From Voacanga thouarsii (taxonomy: Eukaryota; Streptophyta; Magnoliopsida; Gentianales; Apocynaceae), in contig JANUWF010002061.1 of NCBI GenBank assembly GCA_026120185.1, positions 2,604,001-2,668,000 of the forward strand: a stretch of 64,000 bases of DNA, in the 5' to 3' direction. Of this stretch, positions 35,639 through 47,361 are shown piece after piece. The notes beneath the pieces are model-generated. The model searched no databases, was not told the DNA's origin, and was given only the letters and a program-made list of their open reading frames with translations. The stretch's first letter is position 1. Every line of letters starts with the position of its first letter. The position numbers were made by a program, and so were the translations under genes.

Positions 35639-36027
35639 TGTTATAAAATTTGGGTAGTGTTAGAATAAAATCTACACACTGCACACTAAGAATGTAGTGT
35701 TAGAATAAAATTTACACACTACATACTAAGAAAACTCTAACCATTCTTTACACAAGAATTTATTCAAACTTCTCTCTTTCTTTTCTCTCACAAATCTTCT
35801 TACAAAATGATGGTGTATTTCAAGTTTAGAGAATAACTCTATTTATAGAGCTCTTAATTAGTGAAATACATCATCTTCCACTAATCTTAATTATTGGTGT
35901 CTCTACTAAATGATAGACATTAATAAAAATCCATAATTAGTGGAGTTTCTACTAATTCTTTAATATTTCACATAAATTTATAATTAATGGAACTTTTACT
36001 GGAGCTTCCACTGATATATTCATAACA
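35639..36027 (-). repeat. 5' LTR of copia copy 4
   Basis: 389 bp. Shares the ~48-bp duplication at its start and has extra sequence near 35960-36005. It ends 239 bp before the RPS14 start codon and points away from that gene. Confidence 0.88.
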
Positions 36028-36266
36028 ATTATTTTATTTATTTATTTTGTATGGGTTTATTTTCACAGGTTTTATGGACCTGGGCTTTTGCACCGATAAA
36101 CCAAACCCATTGGCTACTCGTGATCGTTCAAGAAGAGTAATCAAATTACCCTAGTTCAAGGTTCAAACCCAACTGAAGAGTGAAGCACCGAACGAGCATC
36201 TAAGGCCACGAAGGGAAAAGGAAGCACGGCTTCGTCTTGTCCCTCACATCTGGGGAGAGATCAAAC

Positions 36267-36668
36267 ATGTCGATGGGAGTGGCATTCTGCAAAGATATGG
36301 TGAGGCAGAAAATGACGATGGGGGCGTCATTTTGCAAAGAGATGGCGAGGAAATTCAGTACGTTGGCGGAGGAGAAGCGAGTGATGAAAGATCACAACCG
36401 CAGACTCATGGCGGCTAAATACGAAGTCAAGCGGAAGCTCTACAAAGCCCTTTGCAGAGATCCTGATCTTCCGCACGATGTCAGAGAGAAGAATCGCTAC
36501 AAATTGTCCAAGTTGCCGAGGAACAGTTCCTTTGCTAGAATAAGAAACCGCTGTATTCTAACGGGCCGGCCTCGTGCAGTATATCAGCTCTTTCGAATGT
36601 CTCGTATCTGTTTCCGCGAATTAGCGTCGCGAGGTGCTTTGACGGGGATTAAGAAAGCGTCTTGGTAG
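36267..36668 (+). CDS. RPS14: Mitochondrial ribosomal protein S14 (uS14m), nuclear-encoded, 133 aa
   Basis: A component of the small subunit of the mitochondrial ribosome. Residues from about 35 to 133 match plant mitochondrial S14: DHNRRLMAAKYEVKRKLYKA, then KNRYKLSKLPRNSSFARIRN, CILTGRPRAVY, and the end ASRGALTGIKKASW. In many plants this gene has moved from the mitochondrion to the nucleus, and its setting here among nuclear genes and transposons fits that. About 33 residues precede the conserved core, Met-rich, with basic residues and few acids, plausible as an import signal. That leader contains a 15-residue tandem duplication (36273-36317 and 36318-36362). The frame has no intron. I chose the first ATG in frame (36267); a second lies two codons on. 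A retrotransposon LTR ends 239 bp upstream. Confidence 0.93.
   Translation: MSMGVAFCKDMVRQKMTMGASFCKEMARKFSTLAEEKRVMKDHNRRLMAAKYEVKRKLYKALCRDPDLPHDVREKNRYKLSKLPRNSSFARIRNRCILTGRPRAVYQLFRMSRICFRELASRGALTGIKKASW
36273..36362 (+). repeat. In-frame 45-bp tandem duplication in the RPS14 leader
   Basis: Two 45-bp units encode MGVAFCKDMVRQKMT and MGASFCKEMARKFST. The nucleotide match is about 75%, so the duplication is not recent and has stayed in frame. Confidence 0.85.
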
Positions 36669-38273
36669 AATTCTGTTACAGGTTACGCCCTGCAATCTGC
36701 CTCGAGGCAAGGTGAATATGTCTATTACCAAGCCGAGCTTCTTTTATGTTTCGTTCCCTCAAGTGGGTCATTACTTTATGTTGTTTCTTTTTGCGTTCTT
36801 TCTTTACTTGTTTTGTTTTGAATTGCTTGCCTTAAATTTAATTAGTTCTGTGGACAATTAAGGCTTGAGTAAGAACACTCATGAATTGCAAAATTTAGCA
36901 CAGTGAAACTCCGAAACTATATATCTATCCGGATTTGGTTGTTTCTGGTTTGCTCAGCGGATGGATTGGTGTTTTTCGTTTTCTGGGATTGGCGGGTTGA
37001 TTTGGTCAGTGGGGTGTGGAAATGCACATTGAAGTAATTGTAACTGGAATCAGCAGACCAGTCACACCAGTTTGTTTCAACTAATAAATTTCACCTTTTG
37101 GATCACTGATGTTCTTGTCTTAAAAATACATAGTGCTAGAATTTCACCTTTTGGATCAGTGATGTTCTTGTCTTAAAAATACATAGTGCTAGAATTTTAT
37201 AATATGATACTGATAAATATCTGTGAAGGTTGCCAATCTGAGTTTGCATTGATTATCCAAGGTATAATGTGTTAAAAAATATTCTGGAGGACATGTCAAA
37301 ACAGCAAGCTTGTAGCTTTCCATCCTATTGGTCAATAAAGTTCAACATTTTATGGTCACACTGAATACCATGAATGCATTGCTAAGATAAAATTTGAAGT
37401 CCCTAGTTGAGACATCAGCTGCTGATAAAGGAGGTAAAGCTGCATAGCGTGCTAAGGCATGCTAACTGCCTAGTGCTCCATTTCGTGTTACTGAGGGGGC
37501 ATTCTCCTGAGAATTGAAGCTCAATATAGGTGTTCATATGATTTCATGGTACACATTTGCTATAAGAGATATAGGATCTAAACACCTCTAGAAAACCAGC
37601 CACTAAGTTTAACACCGATTGGCTGCCATATTAGCACTATTTTCACATGCCATCTTTGGGGATAAATACATCAATCATCTTGTATTTGACTGTAAAGTTG
37701 ACTCTGTTCAGTCCTAAAAGGCAGGCATGCCAAGAAGATACGAACAACCAGATATCACGTGTGTGTTTTTTTACCCCGTGAATCTTGTGGTTTTGCTTTT
37801 CTATTCACCTAGTATTTTCTCTGCACTGAATTTTACCATTGGAGGCAGAGAATGTAGAATCTGAAGATTGTCTTAGTTTTATATTGACTTAATATTCTCT
37901 TTCAATTTGATTGCAGTGTTTTGTCTATTTATGTTCATTTTTACATTCACAAACCACATAGATGATTGAGGAGAGTGTACTTAGATATCCTTATTTTTCC
38001 CTTCATCATATTTGTCCTGCTTGGAAAACTTGGCTGGAGAAAATATACACTGCTTGTTGAGTGCGAAGGAATTTTTGTTGACCTCCCATTATACACTTGA
38101 TTAAAGTGGTAACAAAAGGAGGTCGAAGTCCAAACGTCAAGCTTTTATTAAATGCTCCCCTCCTGCTATCACTTTGCCATTTGTGGGGTTTCATTATTTC
38201 ACCCTTCATATGTACCATTTGTTTTAGTATGGTTCCTGGTACTAGGTTGCTAACGGACTCTTTTAACTGACAG
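36669..38273. other. 3' flank of RPS14
   Basis: Probably contains the RPS14 3' UTR at its start. No further gene recognised until the kinase-like exon at 38274. Confidence 0.5.
37088..37193 (+). repeat. 53-bp tandem duplication
   Basis: ATTTCACCTTTTGGATCA..GATGTTCTTGTCTTAAAAATACATAGTGCTAGA is present twice back to back with a single C/G difference, so it is recent. Confidence 0.95.
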
Positions 38274-38366
38274 ATGAGTGGAGCGTTATCAATTAAAGAA
38301 GTCCTTAGCAAGATGAAGGTATTGATGAAAGCCTTGTCTGGGAATAAGAATCTGATCGTATTATGA
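38274..38366 (+). pseudogene. Relict exon of a CDPK-related kinase
   Basis: A CAG acceptor is followed by MSGALSIKEVLSKMKVLM and KALSGNKNL. This aligns with exon 2 of the kinase gene downstream (43181 onward: [26 protein letters not shown]), including the position of the splice acceptor directly before the ATG. A stop follows after 30 codons, and the rest of the exon is not recognisable. I find no exon 1 or kinase core near it, so it is a lone remnant of a duplicated copy. Confidence 0.7.
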
Positions 38367-41300
38367 TGTACAAACAGACATTTGGTTCTCCATTTTAACC
38401 CCTTTTTTGAGGTTCAAACTGATTTTCCTGTTAATGTACCGAGTATTTGTATGTTGAGGCAAATGTTTCCAGGAATATCTGTTATGTTTCTTCCCTGTCG
38501 CTGACCGTACTTCAGGTTTATTTCCTCGACAAAGAGATCGCATTTTCTTGTGTCCATGGAAACTCTTGGTTTTCCTTCTTTTGCTTTGAGAAGCAGGATG
38601 CAACACCATAATTGCAGTTTTCAGTCGCTGAAAGTGCCATATTGAAATGGTGCATCTTTTTCTTCTACCCGGTTCAATAGATTTTATTAGACCGCCGAAG
38701 ACATCATCCAGAAGAGTTGATGATTTATTGGTGGGGGTCTGTGTTTGGGCCCAACAGCAGAGCCTTTTCACTTTTCTTGTAGGGTTCCAATAAATGTCTT
38801 TGTTTCTGAATACTGTAGTAGGTGGATTCGTCTCAGGTCTAAACGCAAATAGTATATTCATCCGAGTTTTTTTTTTTTTTTGCCAAGAATTATCAACTCC
38901 TACCTCTGTTTATATTTATCTGTTATATTTAAATTTTTTTATATTTAAAAAAAATTAATTAGTTTTTCAAATTTATACAATTTTAGTTATACATTATTAA
39001 ATTATTTATGAATTTAATGTTCTTCATAGTATTTTTCTTATAATATCAAAATATGTTTGTTCTATTCTTTCTTTAAAGTTACTATATTTTTATTTTGCAA
39101 AATTATTTAATATAAAAGTATATTAATAAAATTAACATTAATGTTATTTAAAGTTATTTTTTATTATTTAAAATTATTTAATATATAATTATAATAATAA
39201 AATTAAAATTAAAATTATTTAAAATTTTTTAATGTGACAGATAAAAAAATTATAATTTTTTAATTAGATAAATATGGACAGAGCAAGTGTTAGTACGTTT
39301 TTGGCTATTGTGAAAGTATTTGTGGAGTCATTACTCCTTGGTCGGGTTTATATAAACTGTAATTAGTGACTGTTTCATCCACTTTCATTTACAAAATCCC
39401 CATTCCGTTCTAAAGTTCATTTCTGCAGCCAACTGTAAAACCATGAATACATATATATATATACATGTATATATACATGTATATATATATACATGTATAT
39501 ATATAGTTTGTGTGTGCAGGGGCGTGCGGTGACATGTTAACTACTTCACGGGGCGGGCATTGAAATGGGTGATTCATATCCAAGTTCAAGTAGCCTATTG
39601 TTGAGATGAAGATTTGGTCCCTTAGCTGTAACAGGAAATGAAAAGACGATTAAACAAACTGTAATTTTTCCTTCTCTAGAAAGGTGAAAGATTGACAAGT
39701 TAACTTCCAATATGCTTTGGCAATCCACATGACCATATCATAACAAATACCGGTGTATGATCCCATCAAATTCCGCCTATGTTACCAATGAATCTCTTAA
39801 TCTTATTATTATTTATTACTTTACTTTATTGTTACTGCTAAATGCTTACATTTAATCTTGAGGTGGTCCAACTCCAACTACTGCTAAATGCTTGCCATTA
39901 ATTACTCATTCTGTCCCAAATTATCAATTACTTTTTAATTTAATCTTTATTTCAAATTATCTATTCTTTTAGAAAATTAAAATTTAATATTTCAAATTTA
40001 TCCTTATTTAGTAACACTGTATTTTTCAAACATATTAAAATATAGTCAAAAACTCGTTTTACGAGTTCTGCTATTCATGTTCAATAACAATTTGGAGAGA
40101 GAATTAAATACTCAATAATATTTTGACTCATTTTCTAGTAAGAATTAAACATTTAGGAGAGAGAAGTAATTTGAAGTTATATCAAAATTTGAAATTTATG
40201 TACTTCTTAATAAAAATAAAAATACTTATTATTGAATTTTAAAGGTAAAAATAGAAAAAAAATATTTAATTAACTAATTTTTTTTTTAAATTTTACATAA
40301 CCGATTAAAATAAACAAATAATTTAAAACGAAAGAAACATTCGCATACTAAAATTATTTGCTTTTCTCCCCCAATTCCCCTAATGGACTGCGGAAGTAGT
40401 TGGATTTATTCACACAGTAGGACCACACCATTCAGCAAGGAGCTCCCACTATGAATCGGTATCATCACCCCCATATTATTACTAGCTGCTAGTCAACTTG
40501 ATTTTCCCTTCTCCTTTTTAACAATCTAATGATATTGAAATGTGGATTCACATTAGGATAAGATTTGTGAGGTATATATGAAAAAGTAATTGTTTTTAGA
40601 TGAGTTTGTTTGATCAAAATAAATTTTGTTAGGATAAAAAAAAGTTAATATAATGATATTATTAAGAAACAAAAATTATTTTAAATTAAAATAGTTTTTT
40701 AATTTAATTACGTAAAATAAATTAAAACTTTCTTTAGAACTTAAATTCTTTCTCCCGGATACTATATGACATCCTTAAATATTGCTAAGGTCTCCATCGA
40801 TGTCCTTTGAATTAAAAAATAGTATTTAAGTAATTATATTAATGGAAAACTCATTTAAATAAATTATCATGTTAGGATTGATTTGGTTGGACTGAAAATA
40901 GAAAGGAAAAGGGGAAGGATGTAAATCAAGAGGTAAATTTAAGATTTATTCTGTTTGATTAGGGTACAAAAAGAGTGAGAAATAAATGTGGAAGAAGAGT
41001 GATTCCCTTCCACATCAGTAAATTTCTTCCTTTCGATTTGGACAGAAATTACATTTATTTCTTATTTTCACTCTAACCAAATAGGATGAAAATAAATACA
41101 TTTACTTTTCTTAATAAAAGTAAAATGTGCCACCTATTTTCTCTTTTGTAAACCAAAATAAACCTTAAATAGTAACATCTTCGTTTTACAATTATAAAAC
41201 GAATTTAGTAATAAAAAAAGAAAAAAAAATGATAAAAATGGTAAAGCCTTTTATCTCGTGTCCGAAGAGAGCAAGATTTACGCAAACTCTGACGTTAGGC

Positions 41301-41416
41301 TTACTGTATTCAAACTTTGAACTTTATGTCAGACAATAAAAACCCATTTGCGCATTGCAGCCTTATTTCTCTCTCCTACTGGCAACATATCATCGGCCAT
41401 TTTCAAACTCTTCACC
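38367..41416. other. AT-rich spacer upstream of the kinase gene
   Basis: No gene seen. 38860-39300 is very AT-rich. 39447-39505 is an (AT)n run with ACATGTAT units. 39899-40345 may be a decayed Stowaway-type MITE: its start CATTCTGTCCCAAATTAT and end ATAATTTAAAACGAAAG are weakly inverted. Confidence 0.4.
39447..39505. repeat. AT-rich microsatellite with ACATGTAT units
   Basis: Alternating (TA)n and TACATGTA blocks, palindromic throughout. Confidence 0.85.
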
Positions 41417-41425
41417 TATATAAAA
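41417..41425 (+). promoter_or_regulatory. TATA box of the CDPK-related kinase gene
   Basis: TATATAAAA lies 131 bp upstream of the chosen ATG. Transcription would start near 41450, leaving a 5' UTR of about 100 nt. Confidence 0.65.
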
Positions 41426-41555
41426 ACCTCCGAACGCGCTCAAATTCTCTGAAAGTTATTTGGCCGGCGTCCGGGGTCTAATATCCAAGTTGACCGTTTC
41501 ATACTATGAGTCCACTTTGAGCGATCGTCGCCGGAATATAGCAGCTGCTGCGCTA

Positions 41556-44500
41556 ATGGGGCATTGCTGTAGCAAAAGCGTTACTGTATCGGTAGACAAA
41601 GTAGATAATCCAATCGAGGCTGATTCTGTCACTGTCTCCGCTGGTGCTGAATCCGCAGCCTCCAACCACCAGGCCCGCAGGAAGCCGACACACGCCGTGT
41701 CTCCGGGTCCACCCTCGGCGAATGGTCACTCCAACAAGAGCACGCCAGCTCACTCTTTCGCTGCCAGCCCATGGCAGAGTCCGTATCCCGCCGGCGTGGC
41801 TCCGACGCCTTCTCCGGCGAGAACCCCCCTCAAGAAATTCAAGTGGCCCTTCCCTCCTCCGTCTCCGGCCAAGCCGATCATGTCGGCTATTATGAAGAGG
41901 CAAGGAGCTTCGACGGCCAAGCCAAAGGAGGGTCCGATACCGGAGCACGGGGAGGGCGAGAGGCCACTCGATAAGAGCTTCGGTTATGCCAAGAATTTCG
42001 CGGCCAAGTATGAATTAGGAAAAGAGGTCGGCCGAGGGCATTTTGGTCACACGTGTTGGGCTCAAGGTAAAAAGGGAGAGCTCAAGAATCAACCCGTGGC
42101 CGTGAAGATTATTTCCAAAGCTAAGGTGTGTGGTAGGTGTTTGGAATTCCTGTTCGTAGTTTTAGCCTTTAAATCTTTTTTTAGCATTTGTACTGATAGC
42201 CTAGTAATCGTGGAAAGTAGTATTGTTTGATTTTCTTGCCTTATTCGTTTTTGAGATAGGTGTAACCGATTCAATGAAATATAAAATGACCAAAGAAATC
42301 GTTCAAAATGCTGATGAGGTAAAGCTCTTCTAGCAGGGATCATTTAATCATTTTTGGTTTCTTTTTCTTTCCATCCTGGTACAGAAAGAATCAAAAAAGG
42401 GTGTAGGATATCGTAATTAACATGTAGTATATGTATACTTTATCACTGAATTATCTTAGTGCTTACTTGCACTATTCACCCTGCATTTGGATTGTGACAT
42501 CATATTATGCATAGGTTTCGGTCTATATGCTAAAAGCGTTTCTCTTTGCTGTTTTTGTATCTTCTTGATTCAATTGGAATAAGTCTCCCTGTCATGTGAA
42601 CTTTCACTTGCATTTATCCTGCTGGCAGAATATTTGTTTATATGCCCGATGAATAGGAGAATGAGATGCAAATGAATTAGATAGGAAATTGCCATTGTAT
42701 GGAATTTATTGATGCTTGCTTATGAGAACGGTAAGATGATATTGGGCAAGAGATCTTTGACGATCAGAATTGCCTGTGAAGAAATGGCATAAAAAGTGCT
42801 TAAATTTGTTGTCATATGTCCATCCCTTTGCTTTTATGGCTTATCTTTGACTTTTTTCCCCTTTTTCATTTCCGTAAAAGTGCACATGTAAAGTCCCTTA
42901 CATTGTGCTCGAGCTCTCTTTCCTTTTTAGGTTTTGATGTTGGACATTCGGACAGTATTCTCAGTGAAAGTCAATTTCATCAACCTTGCATGCATATGTT
43001 GCAATTCTTAGATACAGCTTCATACTTCAAGAAAGTAAACCATTTGGAAGGATATCATAAGTCGAAGTTTTGGCTTTCTTATACCCCTGTCAAAGAATAA
43101 GCTGATCATGAATACATAGGAAATTTCGTACCTTCAAATATGTGTTATCCTGAGTTGTTAACAGGAAATGTTGTTGGCAGATGACTACAGCAATATCAAT
43201 TGAAGATGTTCGCAGAGAGGTGAAGATTTTGAAAGCCTTATCTGGACATAGAAATCTGGTCAAATTTCATGACGCATTTGAGGATGCCCATAATGTCTTC
43301 ATTGTCATGGAGTATGTTCTCTCAGCTGCATTTCAAGGCACATTTTCTTATGCGTTGTAGATTGGTTCAATTTCCACAGAAAACATTTTATTCTTTATCT
43401 GTTGTGTACATAATTTTTTTTTTAAGGATTCTTCTTAATTGAAGAAAATTCCTGAAACCATTTCACCAAAATCTTCATCTTGCAATAGTTTGAAGGCAAT
43501 CCTCCTAGGGCTGACATACTTTTTCCCCTTTTACTGTATGGAGAGAGTATCATCATATCTGATACCAGCTTGCTGCTGATTATAGTCAACACATAGAGTT
43601 CTGCTATAATCAATTGTGTGATTTTGACAGGTTGTGTGAAGGAGGCGAACTGCTTGACAGAATTTTATCAAGGTATTTCGTTGAATGGCCTTGCGATTTG
43701 TGCTGCTGATGATCATATAAGCTGGTTCAACTAATAATTTACAATTCTACATTAATCCTTTTGTTTTGCAGAGGTGGAAGATACATAGAGAAGGACGCTA
43801 AGAGTATTGTTGCTCAGATATTTAGTGTTGTTGCCTTTTGTCATCTTCAAGGTGTTGTGCACCGTGATCTGAAGCCAGAGGTATTGCAAGATAGATGACT
43901 AAACACATGTATGGTTTTATTTATCAATGTCTATGTATGTGTTCATATTTGTACGAGAGCTTATATAGTTTGGACATACATACCATTTGCAATTGATGAA
44001 TTTGATAGTGGATCACAGTAGTTGTCATGAAATGAATTAGTTACATAAAGTCCTATAAACCAGGAGTGATTTTGTGAATTACTTGATTGTTTGGCAGAAT
44101 TTTCTTTTTAGCACAAGGGATGAGGATGCTACAATGAAGATCATAGATTTTGGTCTATCCGACTTTATTAGGCCTGGTAATGGTTACATATCTTAGTGAT
44201 ATTTCTACCTTAATTTCCTTTATTCCACAATTATCTGGTATCTTTCAATGAGTTATTCCACTATTTATTATTGGGTAGCAGTATCTTCTGTTTGCTTTAG
44301 ATTCTTTTTGGAAACTTTTCTTTGGCCAGTTGTACTTACGAACTTCTGTGATTATGTATTAGTTTGTAAAGCTTTTAAGTTCTGATAACCTGTCATCTTG
44401 GATGCTTTACTTTTTGTTAGTAAGGTATGGATACTGCTTAACATGTTTGGAACTATAAGATATCAAGTAAGGATATTATTTAGCAAAGTGGGGCTTAGTA

Positions 44501-47361
44501 AGAAATCAAATTCCTTCACTGGAGATCCTCCTTTTGCAACAAGTCTGATCCATCTAGTTGTTTAAAAGAGGGCTACTATGTGAATGATAGATCCTATTTT
44601 TCATGAACTTGTTACGGCAACTGGAGGGATACTGGTTTTAGATTATCCTCTTTGTATGTACATGGTAATGCCTGCCTTCTTTTTTATAGGGATAGCCGGT
44701 AACTACTTCAGGAAATTGCAGATGGAAATGAACATTTTTAGGTGCAATTTTGGTGCTTGTGTGATTTACAGATTGTTTTGATCTGCAACAAAGAGAATTA
44801 TGTTTACGGTAGTTACATTTAACAACATAATCGTGGCACTGAACTATGGAATAGAATACAAATTTTCCTACTTTCTAGGAATGAAAATCTTATTTTGAAT
44901 TTGAGCAAAGAACAAGTGATTCAGGTATTAGTCAATTGGAGTTTAATCTGAAACTGCAGTCCATTTTCATTGACAAATTGTATTTCTTAGTTTCGAAGGG
45001 ATGAAAAGACTTAATCTACCCCTCAATGTTTCAATAGCTAAAACCATTTTGGAAACTGGGCTGCAACTAGTCAATTTAATATTTTGGAGTTTAGATGATA
45101 TTATGCTTTCTTTTCACAATGAGATTAGTATGATTTAGAATTTGAATCTAGTTTCTTTCTGCTAATTGTGGTCATGTATATGATGCTCCATTGTTCTAGG
45201 CTGTTAGGACATGATCTTTATCGTTAATGATCTTACATGCCTGATTTCTTTCTTTATGGTTCATTCTTCATTCATCATATCTGTCTGCTTCTTTGCATCT
45301 GCAGAGCAACGTCTCAATGACATTGTCGGCAGTGCATATTATGTTGCACCTGAAGTACTTCATAGATCATATAGCGTTGAAGCAGACATTTGGAGCGTTG
45401 GTGTAATAACGTACATCTTATTGTGCGGAAGCAGGCCTTTCTGGGCACGTACTGAATCAGGAATTTTTCGTTCTGTGCTTAGAGCTGATCCTAACTTTGG
45501 TGATGCACCCTGGCCTACAGTAACACCTGAAGGCAAAGATTTTGTTAGACGGCTTCTGAACAAAGACCACAGGAAACGAATGACAGCTGCTCAGGCACTG
45601 GGTATGTTGTCATTTACCATATTAGGATCTATGCATGGGGCTGAGGGAACCAGAAGTACCATATATTGCCATTCTTAACTTGTGCATGTGCAGATTATAT
45701 TTTTCTATTCATGCACTTTTCTTTTTTAAACTAACAGTGAAGGTGATAAATGCTTCATCTTTTTACAGCTCACCCATGGTTAAGGGATCAAAATTGTGCT
45801 GTGCCTCTTGACATATCGATCTACAAACAAGTCAAATCTTACATCCGAGCAACTCCACTGAAGCGTGCAGCACTTAAGGTATCCACACAACTTCTTGAAA
45901 TGACATTTTGAAGTCATGTGAATGAGAAATCTGAATGCGATATTATTGAGTAGACATAACCCTCTCAAGTATTCAGTTATGTAAACTGATGCATCATGTA
46001 TTGTTTTGCTTCTCCACTTCTTCAGGCTATTTCAAAAGCATTGACAGAGGATGAGCTCATCTACTTAAGGGCTCAATTTGAACTTTTGGAACCTAAAGAT
46101 GGGCTTCTCTCCCTTGAAAATTTTAGAACGGTTAGTTGTTGAGTTGTCCTTGATCTGATCTCTTACATGGTTTCTTCAATGTTTATATCTTATTTTTGAA
46201 AGATACTTTCATGCAGGCTCTCATGAAAAATGCATCTGAGGCCATGAAGGAGTCTAGGGTTCCCGAAATTTTAAATATGGTGGGCTTTGTTTATTATTTA
46301 TTTTGTCTCTTGAGTTTCAAATAAAAAACTTAAACAGGAATGTTGAATTTTTTATGTTCCTTGTGTCCTCTTCTTGCATCATTCTTTGATGATTTGAAAG
46401 AAAATATATAAAAGACCTTACTCTGGAAAATTTGCCGATTATACTCCAACTTATAGAGGCAATCTTTAGCTAGAAAGAAAGTGAAGAGGAAAGGTACCCT
46501 TATTTGGAATGAGAGAGTACAACAAGTGACAAGTAAAAGACTAGCAAATATTCTTTTGTATGCCTTTCTTCAGTACTGTGAAACTGAATACAAGTAAGAA
46601 ATCATTGTTAATTCTATGTGAGTTTGGTTATCCAAAGGCGGCAACTGGGAAAAGTTGTTGATTTTGGAAGAGGCAATTGACCTATTGCTTTACCCGGAGC
46701 TGTGTGAATCTTGTTTGTGTCTCTGTTGCTCTATCACGTTTCTCATTCCCTATTTGTCATGTGCCCCTGCTTTTCAATGTTCTACATATCAAACTTTCTT
46801 CATTGCTTGTTCTATCCAGATCTTTCTGCAATGCCTTAACACTGTCATGAATGGTTACTGGTGCTTTACAATTTTCCTCTATGGCAATTGTGATTCAGTG
46901 CCAAGACATCATTATGTTTGTTCTGCATTATAAAAACTGATTAATGAACCTTTTGTATTTAAGTTGGAACCTTTGTCATATAAAAAAATGGAGTTTGAAG
47001 AGTTCTGTGCTGCCGCAATAAGTATATATCAGCTGGAGGCCCTTGAAAATTGGGAACATATTGCAAGCACTGCATTTGAGTATTTTGATTACGAAGGGAA
47101 CCGTGTTACTTCTGTTGAGGAACTAGCAAAGGTAAAGAATGCGATTTAACACCTCGCCTAGTGAATGCAAAAGCACTTGGTTTTTTCTCTACCTTCACTC
47201 ATTGGCATTCTTCTGTGCAGGAAATGAATGTCGGCCCTACAGCTCATTCTTTACTCAAAGACTGGATAAGGGAAATGGATGGAAAACTCAGTTTTCTTGG
47301 TTTTACCAAGTTTTTGCATGGTGTTACACTGCGGAGTTCAAATACAAGACACCATCAATAG
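41556..47361 (+). CDS. CDPK-related protein kinase (CRK family), 604 aa, 11 exons
   Basis: A plasma-membrane Ser/Thr kinase of the CDPK-related type. Exons: 41556-42125, 43181-43311, 43631-43672, 43772-43880, 44098-44176, 45305-45601, 45769-45878, 46026-46130, 46217-46279, 46964-47131, 47221-47361; all GT-AG, total 1815 bp, 605 codons. The N-terminus MGHCCSK has a myristoylation glycine and two palmitoylation cysteines. Residues 40-115 are Ser/Pro-rich with the CRK signature [10 protein letters not shown] and [12 protein letters not shown]. The kinase domain starts about 152: glycine loop G159-R-G-H-F-G164, Lys184 (VAVK), HRDLKPEN (278-285), DFG (301-303), APE (325-327). The C-terminal 155 residues correspond to degenerate EF-hands, which in CRKs generally do not bind Ca2+; I see no canonical DxDxDG loop. 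I chose the ATG at 41556 because MGxCC is the family start. It appears intact. Confidence 0.95.

Larger units (their letters stand above)
30738..36027 (-). mobile_element. Ty1/copia element, copy 4, carrying foreign exon-bearing DNA
   Basis: A 5290-bp element of the copy-2 family. LTRs of 330 and 389 bp begin TGTTATAAAATTTGGG and end CATAACA. The flanks ATTCT (30733-30737) and ATTAT (36028-36032) are a target duplication with one mismatch. RNase H, RT and part of integrase lie at about 31200-33176 on minus. The protease, most of integrase and gag C-terminus are replaced by 33177-34995, which has no copia similarity. The gag 5' part resumes at 34997-35574. A primer-binding site precedes the 5' LTR as in the other copies. 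Confidence 0.9.

Noticed and set aside
36107..36165. A-box/B-box-like motifs (TGGCTACTCGTG, GGTTCAAACCC) upstream of RPS14
   Set aside because: The A box is poor and no tRNA fold or SINE tail is visible.
39899..40345. Possible third Stowaway-type MITE
   Set aside because: Inverted ends match only weakly and no clean TA flanks; left as a note in the spacer entry.
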